A stretch of 33,994 bases of DNA, taken from NCBI GenBank assembly GCA_021372295.1, contig JAJFUS010000018.1, positions 1 to 33,994 of the forward strand, in the 5' to 3' direction. Source of the stretch: a bacterium (lineage in GTDB: Bacteria > Armatimonadota > UBA5829). The position numbers were made by a program, and so were the translations under genes. This document shows, in pieces, positions 18,365 to 25,016 of the stretch. Every line of letters begins with the position of its first letter. The stretch's first letter is position 1. Under the pieces are notes generated by a model. That model ran no database searches, was not told the DNA's origin, and saw nothing but the letters and a program-made list of their open reading frames with translations.

Positions 18365-19025
18365 GGGCAGTCTGCACACTATTCGGGCCGACAGGCTTGG
18401 GCAGCCTGGTTTCGGCCTTATCTCCTTGTTTTTCTTTTTCTTCCGATGGGCTGGCAACATTTACCGGCTCTTCAGGCGCGACCATTTTCTTTTGATCCAT
18501 CTTGCGGTCGGTAGTCCCGGTCACTGCGGGAGCGGCCATTCTCCGGGCATAATCGGCCATGTTTGTAATGGTTTTGGATCGCGAACTCTCACCTTTGTCG
18601 TTCGGAACGCTGTTATCAACCGGCTGAACGGGGATTTCCGTGATCGTAACCACGGCTTTGCTCGATTGATGCTTTGTCGGACGAACAAGATCGACAATAG
18701 AACCGCTGTGCTTTCCGACCGTGAGAGCGGCGATCACTAAAGACGCCAACGCCACAGCCGATGCCGGACGCACCCACCAACTCATTCCTGCGGGTTTGCC
18801 GGTTGCAAGAGCGCCCCTTACAGCACATGCGATTGACTGTTTCTGGGCGTCGCTGAGGGTCGGAGCCTCATTTTCCAGCGACGAAATAACCAGCCCCCGG
18901 CTTTTGAGATCGAAACTGCATGCTTCGCAGTCCTGAGTATGCAGCCTGACCTCACGCATCTGCTCGGGTTCGAGATCGCCGTAAAGGTAAGCCCCCATCA
19001 TATTACGAATCCGTTTACACTTCAT
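18357..19025 (-). CDS. Membrane anti-sigma factor with zinc-binding HxxxCxxC motif
   Basis: Residues 1-40 form a ZAS-type anti-sigma domain: H29, C33 and C36 make the HxxxCxxC zinc motif in LHTQDCEACSFDL. One membrane helix follows at about 84-102 (WWVRPASAVALASLVIAALTV), then a 120-residue outer part rich in Pro, Lys and Glu with no recognisable domain. Such proteins hold their cognate ECF sigma at the membrane until a signal, often via proteolysis, releases it. The gene overlaps the sigma gene by 11 bases upstream and the secreted-protein gene by eight bases downstream, so the three are translated as a coupled unit. Confidence 0.88.
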   Translation of the reverse strand: MKCKRIRNMMGAYLYGDLEPEQMREVRLHTQDCEACSFDLKSRGLVISSLENEAPTLSDAQKQSIACAVRGALATGKPAGMSWWVRPASAVALASLVIAALTVGKHSGSIVDLVRPTKHQSSKAVVTITEIPVQPVDNSVPNDKGESSRSKTITNMADYARRMAAPAVTGTTDRKMDQKKMVAPEEPVNVASPSEEKEKQGDKAETRLPKPVGPNSVQTAHE

Positions 19026-19617
19026 TTTTTTCCACCTCTCCGGCCTCGAAAACTATTGTTCCCGCGAGCCGGTCGCGCAAGTGGGCGGTTGCGCGCGAAA
19101 GATGCGCTTTGACCGCGCCTGTGGTGCATCCCATAGCCTGGGCAATCTCGTTGAGCGAAAGCAGCTTGTAATGCCTCAGGACGAACACCATCCTCTGGCG
19201 CTCAGGGAGATTGTCCACTGCCGCACGGATCATTCGACCGACCTCTCTCCGACATGCGACATTCTCGGGCTCGTCGCGCTCAGAGCTCTGCAGGCGATCC
19301 CAATCATCGTCAGTCATTTCGACTCTCGGTCTTTTCGCTCTGCGCTTGCGGTCGATGCAGTGGTTCAAGCACACCCGATAAAGCCATGCGTTCAAATTGT
19401 CGGACGGCGAGAACTTCGCAAGCGACGAGTGCAACTTGATGAAGACCTCCTGAACAGCGTCCATCGCGTCTTCCCGGTTCATCAAGACTCCCCACGCCAG
19501 CGCAAACACCTTATCGGTGTGCAGCGCCATCAGCCGGTCAAAGGCTTCCGTTTCGCCCTGCTTGAACCGGGTAATGAGCAGTCCGTCATCCGTTATTACG
19601 GCCTTCGATGGTCGCAT
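19015..19617 (-). CDS. ECF-type RNA polymerase sigma factor
   Basis: A 200-residue sigma factor with only regions 2 and 4. Region 2 spans about 20-95 (AFDRLMALHTDKVFALAWGVLMNREDA...WLYRVCLNHCIDRKRR) and region 4 about 136-186 (LPERQRMVFVLRHYKLLSLNEIAQAMGCTTGAVKAHLSRA). It directs polymerase to promoters for a specific, probably envelope-linked, regulon. The frame is open to 19674, but ATG 19617 lies after a purine-rich GAAGAGA and gives the usual N-terminus. An AAC-N17-CGT motif just upstream suggests self-activation. The overlapping anti-sigma gene confirms the class. Confidence 0.92.
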   Translation of the reverse strand: MRPSKAVITDDGLLITRFKQGETEAFDRLMALHTDKVFALAWGVLMNREDAMDAVQEVFIKLHSSLAKFSPSDNLNAWLYRVCLNHCIDRKRRAKRPRVEMTDDDWDRLQSSERDEPENVACRREVGRMIRAAVDNLPERQRMVFVLRHYKLLSLNEIAQAMGCTTGAVKAHLSRATAHLRDRLAGTIVFEAGEVEKNEV

Positions 19618-19642
19618 GTTATCTCTTCGTCCTTCTGAAGTA

Positions 19643-19671
19643 TAAACGCGCAATATATGGAAAAAGTTTAC
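19643..19671 (-). promoter_or_regulatory. Candidate ECF-type autoregulatory promoter
   Basis: On the minus strand GTAAAC (19671-19666) and CGTTTA (19648-19643) put AAC and CGT 17 bases apart, as in many ECF promoters (for example SigW-type AAC and CGTA). It lies about 25 bases before the sigma start codon. The match is short, so this is a hypothesis. Confidence 0.4.
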
Positions 19672-19705
19672 CACGAAATGCGCATATCCAAAAGAGGCCC
19701 AAACG

Positions 19706-19745
19706 CAAAATCGGACATGGAGGGCTGGCTCCGTGTCCGATTTTG
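19706..19745. repeat. Perfect 12-base-pair hairpin in the sigma/ruvC divergent region
   Basis: CAAAATCGGACA (19706-19717) is the exact inverted copy of TGTCCGATTTTG (19734-19745), and inside the loop GGAG pairs with CTCC. No gene ends here: the sigma gene and ruvC both point away from it. It could be the terminator of an unseen small RNA, a boundary element, or a regulator site. Confidence 0.6.
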
Positions 19746-19929
19746 GTTCATATTCACTTTTTCGATTTTTGATTTGAGTCCAATAAACTATTTATGAGCT
19801 ATGGACAGCCTACACTCAGATTATGCCCCGAAAGACGCCTCATCGCTATGGGACATTGGGGCTATTTTTGCGTAGTCCATTAGTATTATGGCTGTTTGTC
19901 AGGCAATTCCTTACGGTTTTGTAGCGCAA
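19746..19929. other. Non-coding stretch upstream of ruvC
   Basis: Together with the hairpin and the ECF promoter candidate this makes a gap of about 350 bases without a gene. GCCCC and GGGGC followed by TATTTTT (about 19823-19878) could be the end of a small RNA on the plus strand, but the arms are short and no convincing promoter precedes them. Nothing else is recognisable. Confidence 0.25.
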
Positions 19930-19958
19930 TTGACCCGGTTTGGCTTCATCTGTACAAT
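19930..19958 (+). promoter_or_regulatory. Sigma-70 promoter of ruvC, predicting a leaderless transcript
   Basis: TTGACC (19930-19935) and TACAAT (19953-19958) are 17 bases apart. Seven bases after the -10 box comes the A of ATG 19966, the expected transcript start, so the mRNA would begin at or beside the start codon. Confidence 0.75.
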
Positions 19959-19965
19959 GATGAGT

Positions 19966-20457
19966 ATGAAAACCCTTCGCATACTCGGAATAGACCCTGG
20001 CACGGCGACCACCGGCTACGGCGTGGTGGATAAGATAGGCGTTACTCCGAAAATGGTGGACTACGGAACCATCGAGACCAGCCCGAAGAAGGAAGCCGCC
20101 GTCCGCCTTCTGGATACATACAACGAGCTCAACAAGATCATTGACCAGTACAGCCCCGACGTAATCGTAATGGAACGCCTCTTCTTCGCGAAGAACCAGA
20201 CCACCGCGATAGCCGTCGGCAAGGCATGCGGGGTAATGCAGTTCACTGCCGCCCAGCGCGGCATCCCCGTGGTGGAATATACTCCGCCCGAGGTGAAACA
20301 GGCCGTGGTGGGTTATGGAAATGCCGAGAAGAAGCAGGTTCAGTTTATGATCCAGCGAATCTTAAATCTTCGTGAAACGCCCAAACCCGACGATGCCGCG
20401 GACGCGCTGGCTCTGGCGGTCTGCCATGCGCATGCGGAGAAGTTGAGGTCGATCTGA
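19966..20457 (+). CDS. ruvC: Holliday junction resolvase RuvC
   Basis: RuvC dimers cut Holliday junctions moved by RuvAB, completing recombination and repair. The RNase H-like catalytic acids are visible: D10 in ILGIDPGTATTGYG, E70 in VIVMERLFF, and D143/D146 in PDDAADALALAVCHA. Length, 163 residues, fits the family. The frame is open back to 19888, but conservation begins at MKTLRILGIDPG. ATG codons at 19957 and 19960 fall in or beside the -10 box, so 19966 is the best start. There is no ribosome binding site, in keeping with a leaderless mRNA. ruvA and ruvB are not adjacent. Confidence 0.93.
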   Translation: MKTLRILGIDPGTATTGYGVVDKIGVTPKMVDYGTIETSPKKEAAVRLLDTYNELNKIIDQYSPDVIVMERLFFAKNQTTAIAVGKACGVMQFTAAQRGIPVVEYTPPEVKQAVVGYGNAEKKQVQFMIQRILNLRETPKPDDAADALALAVCHAHAEKLRSI

Positions 20458-20458
20458 G

Positions 20459-20492
20459 AAGTACACACAGCACAAGGTTCTGTTGTACTTTT
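20459..20492 (+). terminator. Intrinsic terminator of ruvC
   Basis: AAGTACA plus ACA (20459-20469, one bulged C) pairs with TGTTGTACTT (20481-20490) and is followed by further T. It starts within two bases of the ruvC stop codon. Confidence 0.7.
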
Positions 20493-20524
20493 AATTGTAG
20501 CAACCTTATCGTGTGCTTTCACAC

Positions 20525-20553
20525 TTGTAATTTGCTACCGAATGGGATATTAT
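20525..20553 (+). promoter_or_regulatory. Sigma-70 promoter of the peptide-methyltransferase-sulfatase operon
   Basis: TTGTAA (20525-20530) and TATTAT (20548-20553) are 17 bases apart. It lies after the ruvC terminator and gives a leader of about 100 bases. Confidence 0.6.
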
Positions 20554-20652
20554 TCAGTCAGATGTGGAACACATCAATATGTGACCTGAATAAAGTCGCG
20601 GTTGATTTGTCGTGTGACGCTTTGCTTGAGCGTCTTTCATGATTCAGTCAGA
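20552..20652 (+). promoter_or_regulatory. Structured leader with two hairpins and a direct repeat
   Basis: The leader holds a perfect GATGTG/CACATC hairpin (20561-20575) and a GACGCT/AGCGTC hairpin (20616-20634) followed by TTT. The sequence ATTCAGTCAGA occurs at both ends (20552-20562 and 20642-20652). The second hairpin could act as a weak attenuator. No known riboswitch class is recognised. Confidence 0.4.
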
Positions 20653-20663
20653 GGTGAGTTCTA

Positions 20664-20894
20664 ATGCAAAGAGTGATTCGTCCTTGGGAAATTTTGACTG
20701 TGAGCGTGTGCTTGTTGTTGGTGTCGATGCAAGGTGCGTATGCATATATTGATCCGGGCACTGGCAGCTATGTTTTGCAGGTTGTGGTCGCCAGTCTTCT
20801 TGCTGCGGCATTTGTGGTGAGGTCTACATGGAGCAACATAAAGCGGGGCTTTGCAAAACATGTTTTGAAGAGAAGCGCCGATGATGAAAAATGA
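20664..20894 (+). CDS. Short YIDPGTGS membrane peptide
   Basis: A 76-residue product with a signal-like N-terminal helix (ILTVSVCLLLVSMQGAYA), the motif YIDPGTGSYVLQ directly after it, a second membrane helix (VVVASLLAAAFVVRS) and a basic tail (TWSNIKRGFAKHVLKR). Small proteins with the IDPGTGS motif are commonly found beside sulfatase-like and methyltransferase genes of envelope polysaccharide loci, as here; no biochemical role is known to me. GAGGTGAG precedes the ATG. The end overlaps the start of the methyltransferase gene by 14 bases. Confidence 0.8.
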   Translation: MQRVIRPWEILTVSVCLLLVSMQGAYAYIDPGTGSYVLQVVVASLLAAAFVVRSTWSNIKRGFAKHVLKRSADDEK

Positions 20895-22266
20895 AATAGT
20901 TGCCTCTTCTTTTCGCGACCCCAGCGGGTTTGTGTTTAGCAGTCAGGGTGTTATATATCGGCAGGTAAGTCAATCATATAAAGCTGAGTTTGACCGTTTA
21001 ATGGAGTCTGGGCTCTACGAACAGTTGGTTGGAGCAGGGCTGCTTATTCCACACGAAGAAGTCTCTGCGATAGATAGCCCTTCTCCCGATTGCCTATATA
21101 AAATAATCAGACCGGAAGCTGTTAAGTTTATTTCGTATCCTTATGAATGGTCTTTCAGTCAACTGAAGGATGCGGCCCTTGCGACCATCGCCGTGCAGAA
21201 GATGGCTCTCAAGCACGGTATGACTCTGAAAGACTGTAGCGCTTATAATATTCAGTATCATCAGGGTAGACCTGTGTTTATAGACACTCTATCATTTGAA
21301 GAGTATCGAGAGGGTGATCCCTGGACTCCCTACAAACAGTTTTGTCAGCATTTTCTGGCTCCACTGGCTTTGATGAGTCTGGTTGATGTCAGGCTGATCA
21401 GGATACTTCAGCTTTACATAGATGGCATTCCGTTGGATTTGGCCAGTTCTCTTCTTCCATATCGAAGCAAGTTCTCATTTCCTTTGCTTCTGCACATTCA
21501 TGCGCATGCCAAAAGTCAGACGCGTTATTCCGACAAGCCCATAGAAAAGAAAGAGTTCGTTCGGTCTGTGAGCCGCACAGCTTTGCTGGGTTTATTGGAC
21601 AGCCTTGAATCGGCGGTCAAGAAGTTGTCGTGGAAAGCGGCCGGAACGGAATGGGCAGACTATTACAATGACGACAGTTATACGCCTGCCGGGCTGGATC
21701 ACAAGCAGGAGCTTCTGAAGAGTTACCTCAGATCGCTGAAGCCGTCGGTTGTCTGGGATATGGGCGCAAATAACGGATTCCACAGCCGCTTGGCGGTCGA
21801 GATGGGCAGCAATGTTGTGGCGTTCGATGTTGATCCTGCGTGTGTGGAGTTAAATTACATCCAGATGCGCAAATCCAAGGAAATCAATATACTTCCGCTT
21901 CTTCTGGACCTCACCAATCCCAGTCCCGGTATCGGTTGGGGCAATGAAGAAAGATTGACCGTGCCCGAACGCGGTTGTGCGGATATGGTTATGGCGCTTG
22001 CCTTGATACATCATATAGCCATCTCCAACAACGTGCCTCTGAGCCGTGCGGCGGAATATTTCAGTAAGATGTGCCGGAGTCTCATTATCGAGTTCGTGCC
22101 CAAGTCCGATCACAAGGTGCAGCGACTTCTTGCTACACGCGAAGATGTGTTTCCGGAATATACGCCGGAGGGCTTTGAGACGGCATTTGAGCGTTTTTTT
22201 GAGATTGTTGAATCAAATAAGATTAACGAATCCGACAGGGTTCTGTACCTAATGAAGAGGGAATAA
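20881..22266 (+). CDS. NoeA-like SAM methyltransferase with kinase-like N-terminal half
   Basis: The C-terminal half (about 270-461) is a Rossmann methyltransferase with motif I VWDMGANNGFHSRLA (291-305) and an acidic end of strand 2, AFDVDPACV. The N-terminal half (about 1-260) contains LKDCSAYNIQ (116-125) and PVFIDTLSFE (131-140), in the order of the kinase catalytic loop (Asp, four residues, Asn) and metal-binding Asp. This resembles the APH/lipopolysaccharide-kinase fold and is my inference. Related proteins are named after the nodulation protein NoeA and occur in polysaccharide loci. The gene overlaps the YIDPGTGS peptide gene and is two bases from the sulfatase-like gene, so the three form one operon. 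Its substrate is unknown; a surface glycan is likely. GC is lower than in the core genes. Confidence 0.82.
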   Translation: MMKNEIVASSFRDPSGFVFSSQGVIYRQVSQSYKAEFDRLMESGLYEQLVGAGLLIPHEEVSAIDSPSPDCLYKIIRPEAVKFISYPYEWSFSQLKDAALATIAVQKMALKHGMTLKDCSAYNIQYHQGRPVFIDTLSFEEYREGDPWTPYKQFCQHFLAPLALMSLVDVRLIRILQLYIDGIPLDLASSLLPYRSKFSFPLLLHIHAHAKSQTRYSDKPIEKKEFVRSVSRTALLGLLDSLESAVKKLSWKAAGTEWADYYNDDSYTPAGLDHKQELLKSYLRSLKPSVVWDMGANNGFHSRLAVEMGSNVVAFDVDPACVELNYIQMRKSKEINILPLLLDLTNPSPGIGWGNEERLTVPERGCADMVMALALIHHIAISNNVPLSRAAEYFSKMCRSLIIEFVPKSDHKVQRLLATREDVFPEYTPEGFETAFERFFEIVESNKINESDRVLYLMKRE

Positions 22267-22268
22267 TC

Positions 22269-23810
22269 GTGAAGGGACGAATGCGATTTCCATTCTACCC
22301 GTTCCTTGTGGCAGTATACCCGGTTGTTCGGCTGTATTCGATTAATCAGGACTTGGTGGTTCCGGTCGTTTTTCTGAGACCTTTGTTTGTGGCTGTCTTG
22401 CTTGCGGCCGTGTTACTTGGTTTGTCGCGCTTGTTTTTGAAAGACTGGTCGAGAGCAGCGATCTTTTCGTCTTTGTGCCTTGCGATCTTCTTTTTCTTTC
22501 AGCCGATGTGTAACTTTGTCCATAATTGGATACGGATACGCTTTGCGTTGGCTATTCTGGGAATGATCGTTGTTTCGCTGATCTTCATCCTTCGACGCGC
22601 CGGTGAGCACAATGTCCGGCAAGTGGGCAAGGTAATCGCTGTTTTTGCCGTCGGGCTGCTGATTGTCCCTTCGGTCACCGCGCTGTCGAGTATCGTCTCA
22701 AGCTGCATTAACGATGCCGGCTATAAGCAGTGGGCTGCTGTTCTTGATTTGGAAGGCAAAAAGGCCCAGCGCTGGAAAGGTGTTCCTGAAAAAAGTGCTC
22801 CTGACATTTACTACATTATTCTGGACATGTATGCTCGCGACGACGTTCTCAAGAAAGATTTCAACTTCGACAACAGCCGGTTTCTGAAGTCATTGTCCGC
22901 GAAGGGCTTCTTTGTTGCGCGCCATAGCCAGAGCAATTATCACAAGACTCTGTGGTCTCTGGCAAGCTCGCTGAACATGGATTATCTGCCTGCTCTGGGG
23001 CGTGATTGTGTGGAAGACGACGCTTTACTGGTTCATAAAATCGAAAGAAACAAAGTTTCCTCGGCGCTGAAGCATATTGGATACAAATACATTTTCATGA
23101 GGTCGGGTTGGCATGTCACCGGCCGCAGTTATTACGCTAATAAGAATCTTTACAGAATATATGACCTGAATGAGTTTGAACGTGTTCTTCTCGATCAGAC
23201 AATGCTCGGCGGGTATATTAATGATTTGATGAGAGATCAGGTGTTGTGGCAATTTGAGTGTCTGGAACGGGTAAACCGGATAAAAGGTCCGAAGTTTGTT
23301 TTTGCGCATATTGTGTGTCCGCACGAACCGTATTTGTTTGATGACCGAGGCTACGAGCCGAGTATCGGCGAGAACGGTGCGAAAGATGCAGGCGATAACA
23401 ACGCAAGACTGTATGTAAAACAGTTGGAGTATGTAAACAAACGAGTATCCAAGATAGTTGATACTATAATAACCGGTTCGGACAGGCCGCCCATAATAAT
23501 ACTTCAAGCGGATCATGGAGCCTACAGACCTGACTACGCCAGGGAATGGAATTCCGCCAAGGCAACCGGTTTGACCGACAAATATATTCAGAATGTGTTT
23601 TCTGACAGAGTACGAATATTCAACGCATATTATCTGCCGGGAGCGAAGCCGGAGCTCATATATGATGGAATATCCCCGGTCAACTCATTTCGGATTGTGT
23701 TCAATTACTATTTCGGTGCGGATTACAAGTTGCTGAAGGATATTTCTTATGTCCCACGCAGTGGACAATCGGCTACACAACAATCAGCAAAACACTTGAG
23801 AGCATACTGA
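22269..23810 (+). CDS. Membrane-anchored sulfatase/alkaline-phosphatase-superfamily enzyme
   Basis: Four to five membrane helices fill residues 10-145. A domain of the alkaline-phosphatase/sulfatase fold begins at about 178 with DIYYIILDMYARDDV (D186). It has SNYHKTLWSLASSLNMDYL, where T227 is a possible nucleophile, HEP at 352-354 and the metal motif ADHGAYR (414-420, D415 H416). The layout resembles phosphoglycerol- or phosphoethanolamine-transferase-like enzymes with the catalytic domain outside the cytoplasmic membrane. The usual LDGYAR motif reads LDMYAR. The GTG start at 22269 is favoured by GAGGG eight bases upstream; ATG 22281 is an alternative. It closes the operon and probably modifies or transfers groups on a surface glycan. 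Confidence 0.83.
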   Translation: MKGRMRFPFYPFLVAVYPVVRLYSINQDLVVPVVFLRPLFVAVLLAAVLLGLSRLFLKDWSRAAIFSSLCLAIFFFFQPMCNFVHNWIRIRFALAILGMIVVSLIFILRRAGEHNVRQVGKVIAVFAVGLLIVPSVTALSSIVSSCINDAGYKQWAAVLDLEGKKAQRWKGVPEKSAPDIYYIILDMYARDDVLKKDFNFDNSRFLKSLSAKGFFVARHSQSNYHKTLWSLASSLNMDYLPALGRDCVEDDALLVHKIERNKVSSALKHIGYKYIFMRSGWHVTGRSYYANKNLYRIYDLNEFERVLLDQTMLGGYINDLMRDQVLWQFECLERVNRIKGPKFVFAHIVCPHEPYLFDDRGYEPSIGENGAKDAGDNNARLYVKQLEYVNKRVSKIVDTIITGSDRPPIIILQADHGAYRPDYAREWNSAKATGLTDKYIQNVFSDRVRIFNAYYLPGAKPELIYDGISPVNSFRIVFNYYFGADYKLLKDISYVPRSGQSATQQSAKHLRAY

Positions 23811-23839
23811 GTTTTCTTGGCGATGAAACAGCCAAATCC

Positions 23840-23866
23840 AGTAGGCGAGGCAGTGCCTCACCTACT
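23840..23866. terminator. Hairpin between convergent genes
   Basis: AGTAGG+GAGGC pairs with GCCTC+CCTACT around three bases, with one mismatch. It lies between the sulfatase-like and cyclophilin gene ends and can fold from either strand. No long T-tract follows, so termination may be weak or factor-dependent. Confidence 0.5.
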
Positions 23867-23884
23867 AGATTGGCGTTATTTGCG

Positions 23885-24358
23885 TTAGTCAGCCTCAGCC
23901 GCATCAACAATCCGTACACTCGTCATCACGTCGCCCACCGCAAGATTCTTCACGACATCGAGTCCCTCGACAACCCTGCCGAATACCGCGTAACTCATAT
24001 CCAGGAAATCGGTCGGAGCGAGAGTGATATAGAACTGGCTGCTGGCGCTGTCGGGATTGCTGCTGCGAGCCATCGCCACCACACCAGCCGCGTCATGTTT
24101 GAGCTTTGGCGAGACTTCCAACTTGATTGTTTTGCCCGAGCCGCCTGTTCCATTGCCGTTGGGGTCGCCTCCCTGAGCCACAAAATCGGGCACTACTCTG
24201 TGAAATGTCAGACCGTCATAAAACTTTCTCTGCGCAAGTTCGATGAAGTTGCTGGTTGTAATGGGCGCGTCAGTTTCGTAAAGCGCAAACTTGATCGTGC
24301 CCTTGTTCGTCTCGATAATTGCCAAACGTCCGGTTTCAGGCATGTTGCCTATCTGCAT
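23885..24358 (-). CDS. Cyclophilin-type peptidyl-prolyl cis-trans isomerase
   Basis: A 157-residue single-domain cyclophilin with the core signatures [22 protein letters not shown] and [17 protein letters not shown], followed by [13 protein letters not shown]. It speeds proline isomerisation during folding. There is no signal peptide, so it is likely cytoplasmic. GAGGTG lies before the ATG. It is transcribed alone, converging on the sulfatase-like gene. Confidence 0.93.
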   Translation of the reverse strand: MQIGNMPETGRLAIIETNKGTIKFALYETDAPITTSNFIELAQRKFYDGLTFHRVVPDFVAQGGDPNGNGTGGSGKTIKLEVSPKLKHDAAGVVAMARSSNPDSASSQFYITLAPTDFLDMSYAVFGRVVEGLDVVKNLAVGDVMTSVRIVDAAEAD

Positions 24359-24403
24359 ATCAGCACCTCATAGTCATATATTAGTCGCATAACTAACGTA
24401 CAT

Positions 24404-24429
24404 AAAAAGGGGGGCCTAACCAGGCCCCC
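24404..24429 (-). terminator. Intrinsic terminator of the cohesin-like lipoprotein operon
   Basis: On the minus strand GGGGGCCT pairs perfectly with AGGCCCCC around four bases, followed by TTTTT and then ATGTACG. It ends the transcript that carries 25970-24543. The space between stop and terminator (about 110 bases) holds no gene. Confidence 0.85.
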
Positions 24430-24542
24430 AGTTGAAAGGAGATAGAAAGGAGAGGGGTATAGTCTCAAAAAGAGATTTTACCCTTACCTGGTAATTATAC
24501 CAGCTTCAGAATTACTGTGCAAGCGAAATATCGAAAATTTCT

Positions 24543-25004
24543 TTATTTATTTATCTGCTCGCTCTCAACGGTGAGTCCACTCGTGGTTTCAGCCTTGACT
24601 TTTAACGGAATGTTGAGCAAAATGTTTCCTGAACTTACTCCCGTCGAAGAAGCGTACACCACTCGCACAGTTTGTGCGTCGACCCACTTGTAGCGAGCGA
24701 CTTCATTGTCTGAAGTACCTGAAATCGCCGCCGAGCTGCCGCCGATTGTAATGCCCGAGGCAGGCTCGAACACGCCGCTGTTAAACGTAATGTCGAAGAT
24801 TGCGGTTTGAACCGTGCCCGATCCCGAAACTGACACTGGAACGCTTACGGTTCCTCCAGTTTTGCCGGTGAGAGTCGGCTCGGTGATTTTAAGATTGAGG
24901 GTCGAAGTGCTCGAGCCTCCTCCGCCCCCTCCGCCGCATCCTACGAGAGATGCCGCCAGGACGATTGCCGCAGAAAGAATAGATAGTCGTGTTGCTGTGT
25001 TCAT
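24543..25004 (-). CDS. Lipoprotein with cohesin-like beta-sandwich domain
   Basis: The N-terminus is a lipoprotein signal with lipobox LVGC (C23), followed by a poly-Gly/Ser spacer. Residues about 36-150 read like a cohesin-type domain: LNLKITEPTLTGKTGGTVSVPVSVSG, QTAIFDITFNSGVFEPASG, then VRVVYASSTGVSSGNILLNIPLKVKA. Cohesins bind dockerins; the upstream gene in the same operon, 12 bases away, ends in a dockerin-like domain, so the two could interact at the cell surface. That pairing is inferred. AGGAGG lies eight bases before the ATG. Confidence 0.75.
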   Translation of the reverse strand: MNTATRLSILSAAIVLAASLVGCGGGGGGGSSTSTLNLKITEPTLTGKTGGTVSVPVSVSGSGTVQTAIFDITFNSGVFEPASGITIGGSSAAISGTSDNEVARYKWVDAQTVRVVYASSTGVSSGNILLNIPLKVKAETTSGLTVESEQINK

Positions 25005-25016
25005 TGTGTCGGCCTC

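Noticed and set aside
18000..18740. 246-codon open frame on the plus strand
   Set aside because: It mirrors the secreted-protein and anti-sigma genes, whose overlapping operon arrangement and signal peptide are convincing.
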